Shown: positions 60,663 to 64,000 of the stretch, in pieces | How positions within the stretch are numbered: the stretch's first letter is position 1 | Layout: every line of letters begins with the position of its first letter | Assembly: GCA_030248295.1 (NCBI GenBank) | Contig: JASANH010001360.1 | Coordinates: 310,001-374,000, forward strand | Reading direction: 5' to 3' | DNA from: Mesodorylaimus sp. YZB2_4 | Lineage: Eukaryota > Nematoda > Enoplea > Dorylaimida > Dorylaimidae | Length of the DNA stretch: 64,000 nt | The notes under the pieces: model-generated | The model's database searches: none | What the model was told of the DNA's origin: nothing | The model's input: the letters and a program-made list of their open reading frames with translations, nothing else | Translations under genes and position numbers: made by a program

Positions 60663-61404
60663 GCGCCAACGACCTTGCTTCATACTCTGTATCGCAAAAC
60701 TCTGTCAGCAGAAACCATGACGAGACACGCTTAACATGCGGCATGCGCAGTTTTTTTTTATAAACGATGGCCGACAGAATAGTCTTCCGACGACTTTATT
60801 TTCAGGTGGCTTAATATCTTTGTGTGCCGTCTCAGGTGCCGAATCTTCCAAAAGGATCTCGGACATCTATTGTGTTCTCTGCCTGACAGCGACGGAATGC
60901 ACTGTCCTGACGGTAACTCGTGATACCAATTACCACGATCGTTCTCATTACCCATGTCACTTCCCATGATCTGTTCGCCGTCGAAATTAGAAAAATTCTA
61001 TTGCTTGACTATCCTCCGCTCATCCCGAATCTTCCTAGTGCGTCCTGCTCTGAGCAGTCCATGGTGCGCATAGAAAAGTGGACAGTGCGCAAAAACCATG
61101 GTAGTCTGGTTTTTGAGATTCTGACAACAGTGGCAAATAGCAGCAGATTCAAAGTGCGTTCATTAGATTCGCTATCAAATTCTGATCAGACTAGGATGTT
61201 CACATTGATCTCAACGATTTCTGTCGATCAGCATTTAAAAAAGGAGTGGCGCCTCCCTTTTTCTTGATAACCGCCTCCAGACCGTATGTGCATTTCGTAT
61301 GTTATGATTTCGAGTTTAATTTGTCGCTTTCATCTGCTTACCACATTCCCTGCCAACAATATGTGCGTATGTACATACAGGCTACAGTAAATTACTGTAT
61401 GTCG

Positions 61405-61431
61405 ATGGAGACCTTCACTAAAGGTCTCCAT
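61405..61431. repeat. Short hairpin, 11-bp perfect stem
   Basis: ATGGAGACCTT and AAGGTCTCCAT flank a 5-base loop (cacta). Confidence 0.7.
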
Positions 61432-62146
61432 AATGCTTCTCATTGCCCGAAGGCAGGTAACAAAACTGGGAAAGATATCCTAGCAGCGCAGAATCTCGTA
61501 TGGTAAGGACTGGACATAACAGGATTCAAGAGATGGTTGGCCGAACAAAGGAACGGGCTAGTGAGAGCCATTCTGGTCAGGCTAGCAGCAGATCGAGGGA
61601 ACGTGGCGCACAGCGGCCGCCTGAAGTATAAATCCGGCTTCACTGTACCTCGGTAAGTGCTCGTGTATAGCACGGACGCAGCTGCAACGACTGGTTGAGC
61701 AGTTAAGGAAAAGCGAACTTATATATGGCAAAGGTAAGCGTAGGGCCGCGTACAATCATGACTGCTGCTAAATACACTTTCCTGTTGTAACCCTCCGGGC
61801 TTCTCTGTTCAGGTTGCTGAACCCTATGCCCGGCTGTCCTTAACTGAAAGAAGATACAGTATCAAACATAATAGGCTTTCAGAATGTTTTTCCATTCATT
61901 TTAATTTCATGATGGAGAGTAATTTAAAAACCTTTCCCCAAATAACTTCTGAGACTGGACATTTCCGATTCGATCGCAACGAATATGTTCTCGAATACAT
62001 TTTAGATTTGCTAATTTTGTTTCCTATGAATTGAGATCTTCAGCTTAAAGGCTTTGAAAACTTGACATCTTCCAGCTAACGGTCAGGCACACAGCCTTAG
62101 CAACTGGCACACCCTAGTTTACTGTTCGTATCAACGCGGTGTCGTA

Positions 62147-63058
62147 ATGTCGATTGCAGCTGGTATCTGCTACGCCATCTTTGGCTTTGCTGGTATGGTA
62201 CTGAATCTAGTGGTCGCCATCGCCATTCACAGGGAAAAGGCCATGCAAAACCTGACTTACAAGTTTATGATTCAACTTGCATTGAGTGACATAGAATCCT
62301 TATTCGGCACCACGACCTTGCCGGGCATTCTGATCGTGGCTGATATTCGCAGCGCTGAGAGCATGCTCGTCAGAATATCAGCCTTTTGCGGTGGCGCAGG
62401 TTTCCACCTGTCCGCATTCTGAATGGTTTTCGCCGCTTTCAGCCGTTGGGCAGTCATCGCCAGGAAAACCGGAGTGAATCAATTTCTAACAGACCGAAGA
62501 ATGATTGTATTGTGCGTTGGCTTTTGGATTGGAATGCACGTGTTTTACATCCCCTTTCTCTGTTATTCTGACGCCTTCTTGCCCTTGGGAGACAGCGGAG
62601 CCTATGCTTACCTAAACAATAGTGTGAGCCAGGTTTACAGAGTTTTCGAAGAAGGTCACAACTACTTTTCTTTTCTTCTCCAGCTAATATTCAATGTTTT
62701 ATCTTTTTTCACATTGATACATATGCGCAAAAAAATTTTGTCCCCCGAACTGAAGGCTCAAAATAGGAAAGAGGTCAACTTGTACATTCAGTGCACGATT
62801 GACTCGTTCATATTCTCTGCGTTCGTTGGCACCGCTTACACTTGTGCATACGCTGTGTATTTTGAGCAGTGGATCGTGATCATGATTGAGATCACATTGT
62901 TTTTGAACCACGTTGATTGCGCCCTTTTGTATATTTGCTTTAACAGGAAGGTGCGTGAAGGTGTCAAATATTTCTTTAAGACTTCGATTAAATCCTCTGG
63001 GAAATCGACCACGACTGTAAATGCGCTCCCAAGATCGTTTGCGTCCCAAAATCATTAA
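62147..63058 (+). pseudogene. Serpentine GPCR interrupted by an in-frame TGA
   Basis: ATG at 62147 opens 91 codons covering TM1 ('GICYAIFGFAGMVLNLVVA') and TM2 ('FMIQLALSDIESLFGTTTLP') into TM3, where TGA occurs at 62420-62422 ('HLSAF*'). The same frame resumes at once with 'MVFAAFSRWAVIA' (the TM3 end, SRW in place of DRY) and continues 211 codons through TM4-TM7 to 'LYICFNRKVREGVKYFF' and the stop at 63056-63058. No frameshift or intron signal spans the site, and everything else is intact. Joined length would be 303 residues, normal for a nematode serpentine receptor. It is a recent pseudogene, a polymorphic null, a TGG-to-TGA sequencing error, or a readthrough case. Confidence 0.8.
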
Positions 63059-63518
63059 AGTGTGGTGTGGTGTGTTTGGTGCACAGTTGGTTACCTTGGT
63101 TATTGTTGGAAAGATTCGTGACTAATTCTTGTGCCCTTTTTCGTTTCTTAATTATCAGCACCAGTGTTGTATGTTGGCATACGATGCGTATGGCTGATCG
63201 ATTTTTTTCTTTGGGCGTGAGCCGTTTGATCTTGTCATAAAAATGTAAACTATGCACGGTGCGTGCCAGCTGCGAAGGAAACATCCCTGAAGGAATCGAC
63301 CGAGGATTTGCATCTGAAACACAAGGTAACAAAAGGTTGTGACGCAAGTGGCTTGACGACACGGCAGTCAATTCCGTGGTGCAGCTGCTCATGAACAATT
63401 TATCGAGCCAATTACAAATTTACCACTGAACACACAGAATCGATCGCGAACATGCTCAAACACACGATCAAGGCAGGACACTGATGACACATCGATCACT
63501 GTTGAGTCGGCTTCGGTC
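63059..63518. other. Convergent intergenic region
   Basis: 3' flanks of the interrupted receptor (+) and MSP (-). Nothing else seen. Confidence 0.5.
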
Positions 63519-63890
63519 TCAGACGTTGTGGGCCACTTTGAGGTAGGCACGGCGGGTCATGTCGCTGACGTTGAACCAGGTTTCGTTGAACTCGTTGACG
63601 CCGTCCGGAACCTTGGCCCATTCGATGATGAGGCGATCCTCGATCTTCTGCTCCGGGTCCCGCATGAACTTTCGGTAGTCGACGTGCACGTCCTTGTGCT
63701 CTCCCGGATCGAGCAGGCCCTTCTCGGGCTTGGCCCCCAGGCGCATCGTGTCCTTGCACTTGATACGGTAGCCCACTCGGTTGGCCGTGTCGCTGTTGGT
63801 CAGTCGCACGCACGAGTACTGGTCGGCGATGAACGGGGCATTGAAGACGATCTTCTCCTTCGGCACCAACAACAGATCAGCCACAGGCAT
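63519..63890 (-). CDS. msp: Major sperm protein (MSP)
   Basis: Intronless, 123 residues from the ATG at 63890, close to the 126-127 of nematode MSPs. The Ig-like MSP fold is recognisable throughout: 'VPKEKIVFNAPF' at the start, 'RLTNSDTANRVGYRIKCKDT', 'MRLGAKPEKGLLDPGEHKDV', 'DRLIIEWAKVPDGVNEF' and 'WFNVSDMTRRAYLKV' at the end. The short length and the 'EW..VPDG....F...WF...DM.RR' ending are typical of true MSPs and not of longer VAP-type MSP-domain proteins. MSP polymerises to drive amoeboid sperm crawling and acts as an extracellular oocyte signal, so its presence is the best taxonomic marker in this window. The frame is open upstream to 63980, but the ATG at 63890 gives the family length. 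Confidence 0.9.
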   Translation of the reverse strand: MPVADLLLVPKEKIVFNAPFIADQYSCVRLTNSDTANRVGYRIKCKDTMRLGAKPEKGLLDPGEHKDVHVDYRKFMRDPEQKIEDRLIIEWAKVPDGVNEFNETWFNVSDMTRRAYLKVAHNV

Positions 63891-64000
63891 GCTTCTAAGC
63901 GAGACCAATTCACCAAACTGAGCTCGCAACCGACAGCGCAGTCGAAACCGAGCACGAATAGTGGCAAGGAAATATAACAAGAAAATAATGATGTCAGTGG

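Larger units (their letters stand above)
59188..62146. other. Intergenic region between receptors
   Basis: Holds a candidate secreted peptide ORF (59230-59538), a reverse-orientation SINE (60320-60485), a 14-C run (60227-60240) and two hairpins (60620-60662 and 61405-61431). No other gene recognised. Confidence 0.45.

Overview
The window is eukaryotic nuclear DNA with spliced genes (GT-AG introns, many only 50-150 bp). It most likely comes from a nematode. The strongest clues are an intronless major sperm protein gene at the right end, an UNC-82-type NUAK kinase with a very long tail, a GLD-1/ASD-2-type STAR protein, and intronless serpentine receptors. Gene structures are intron-rich and the proteins align well with other animals, so this does not look like a highly derived genome. 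The species cannot be named from the sequence.

Layout from left to right: an edge-truncated homeodomain-like exon (-); an eight-unit polyubiquitin gene (+, 3.27-5.84 kb) with a TATA box; a two-exon four-TM protein (-, 6.2-7.4 kb); an SLC41 magnesium transporter (-, ten exons, 8.0-12.7 kb); a multi-C2H2 zinc-finger protein (+, 13.8-16.9 kb); CDP-diacylglycerol synthase (+, twelve exons, 17.4-20.6 kb); a gene-poor stretch with an antisense NTR-like exon; synapsin (+, ten exons, 24.0-30.4 kb) whose fourth intron holds a 424-codon same-strand ORF of unknown family; two tandem intronless glycine-N-acyltransferase-like genes (+, 32.6-36.2 kb); the STAR RNA-binding protein (-, 36.4-37.9 kb); a small single-pass membrane protein (+, 38.1-39.0 kb); the NUAK/UNC-82 kinase (-, 39.3-47.6 kb); about 7 kb of repeat-rich DNA (a tRNA-derived SINE family and a fold-back element with a nested repeat); NDUFA12 and p47/NSFL1C (both -, 54.8-57.4 kb, possibly an operon); one intact and one interrupted serpentine receptor (+, 58-63 kb); and the MSP gene (-).

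The genes are mostly unrelated housekeeping, neuronal, muscle and germline functions, not one pathway. I found no prokaryotic-style system, CRISPR array or phage. The most interesting items are the polyubiquitin gene with an intron at the same codon and phase in every repeat, the unknown ORF inside the synapsin intron together with an antisense NTR-like exon beside it (animals often nest TIMP genes in synapsin introns), a MITE with intact terminal repeats and target-site duplication inside an orphan duplicate of the GLYAT-like 5' region, and the SINE and fold-back families. Exon boundaries were deduced by eye from splice consensus, phase continuity and protein similarity; no search was run.
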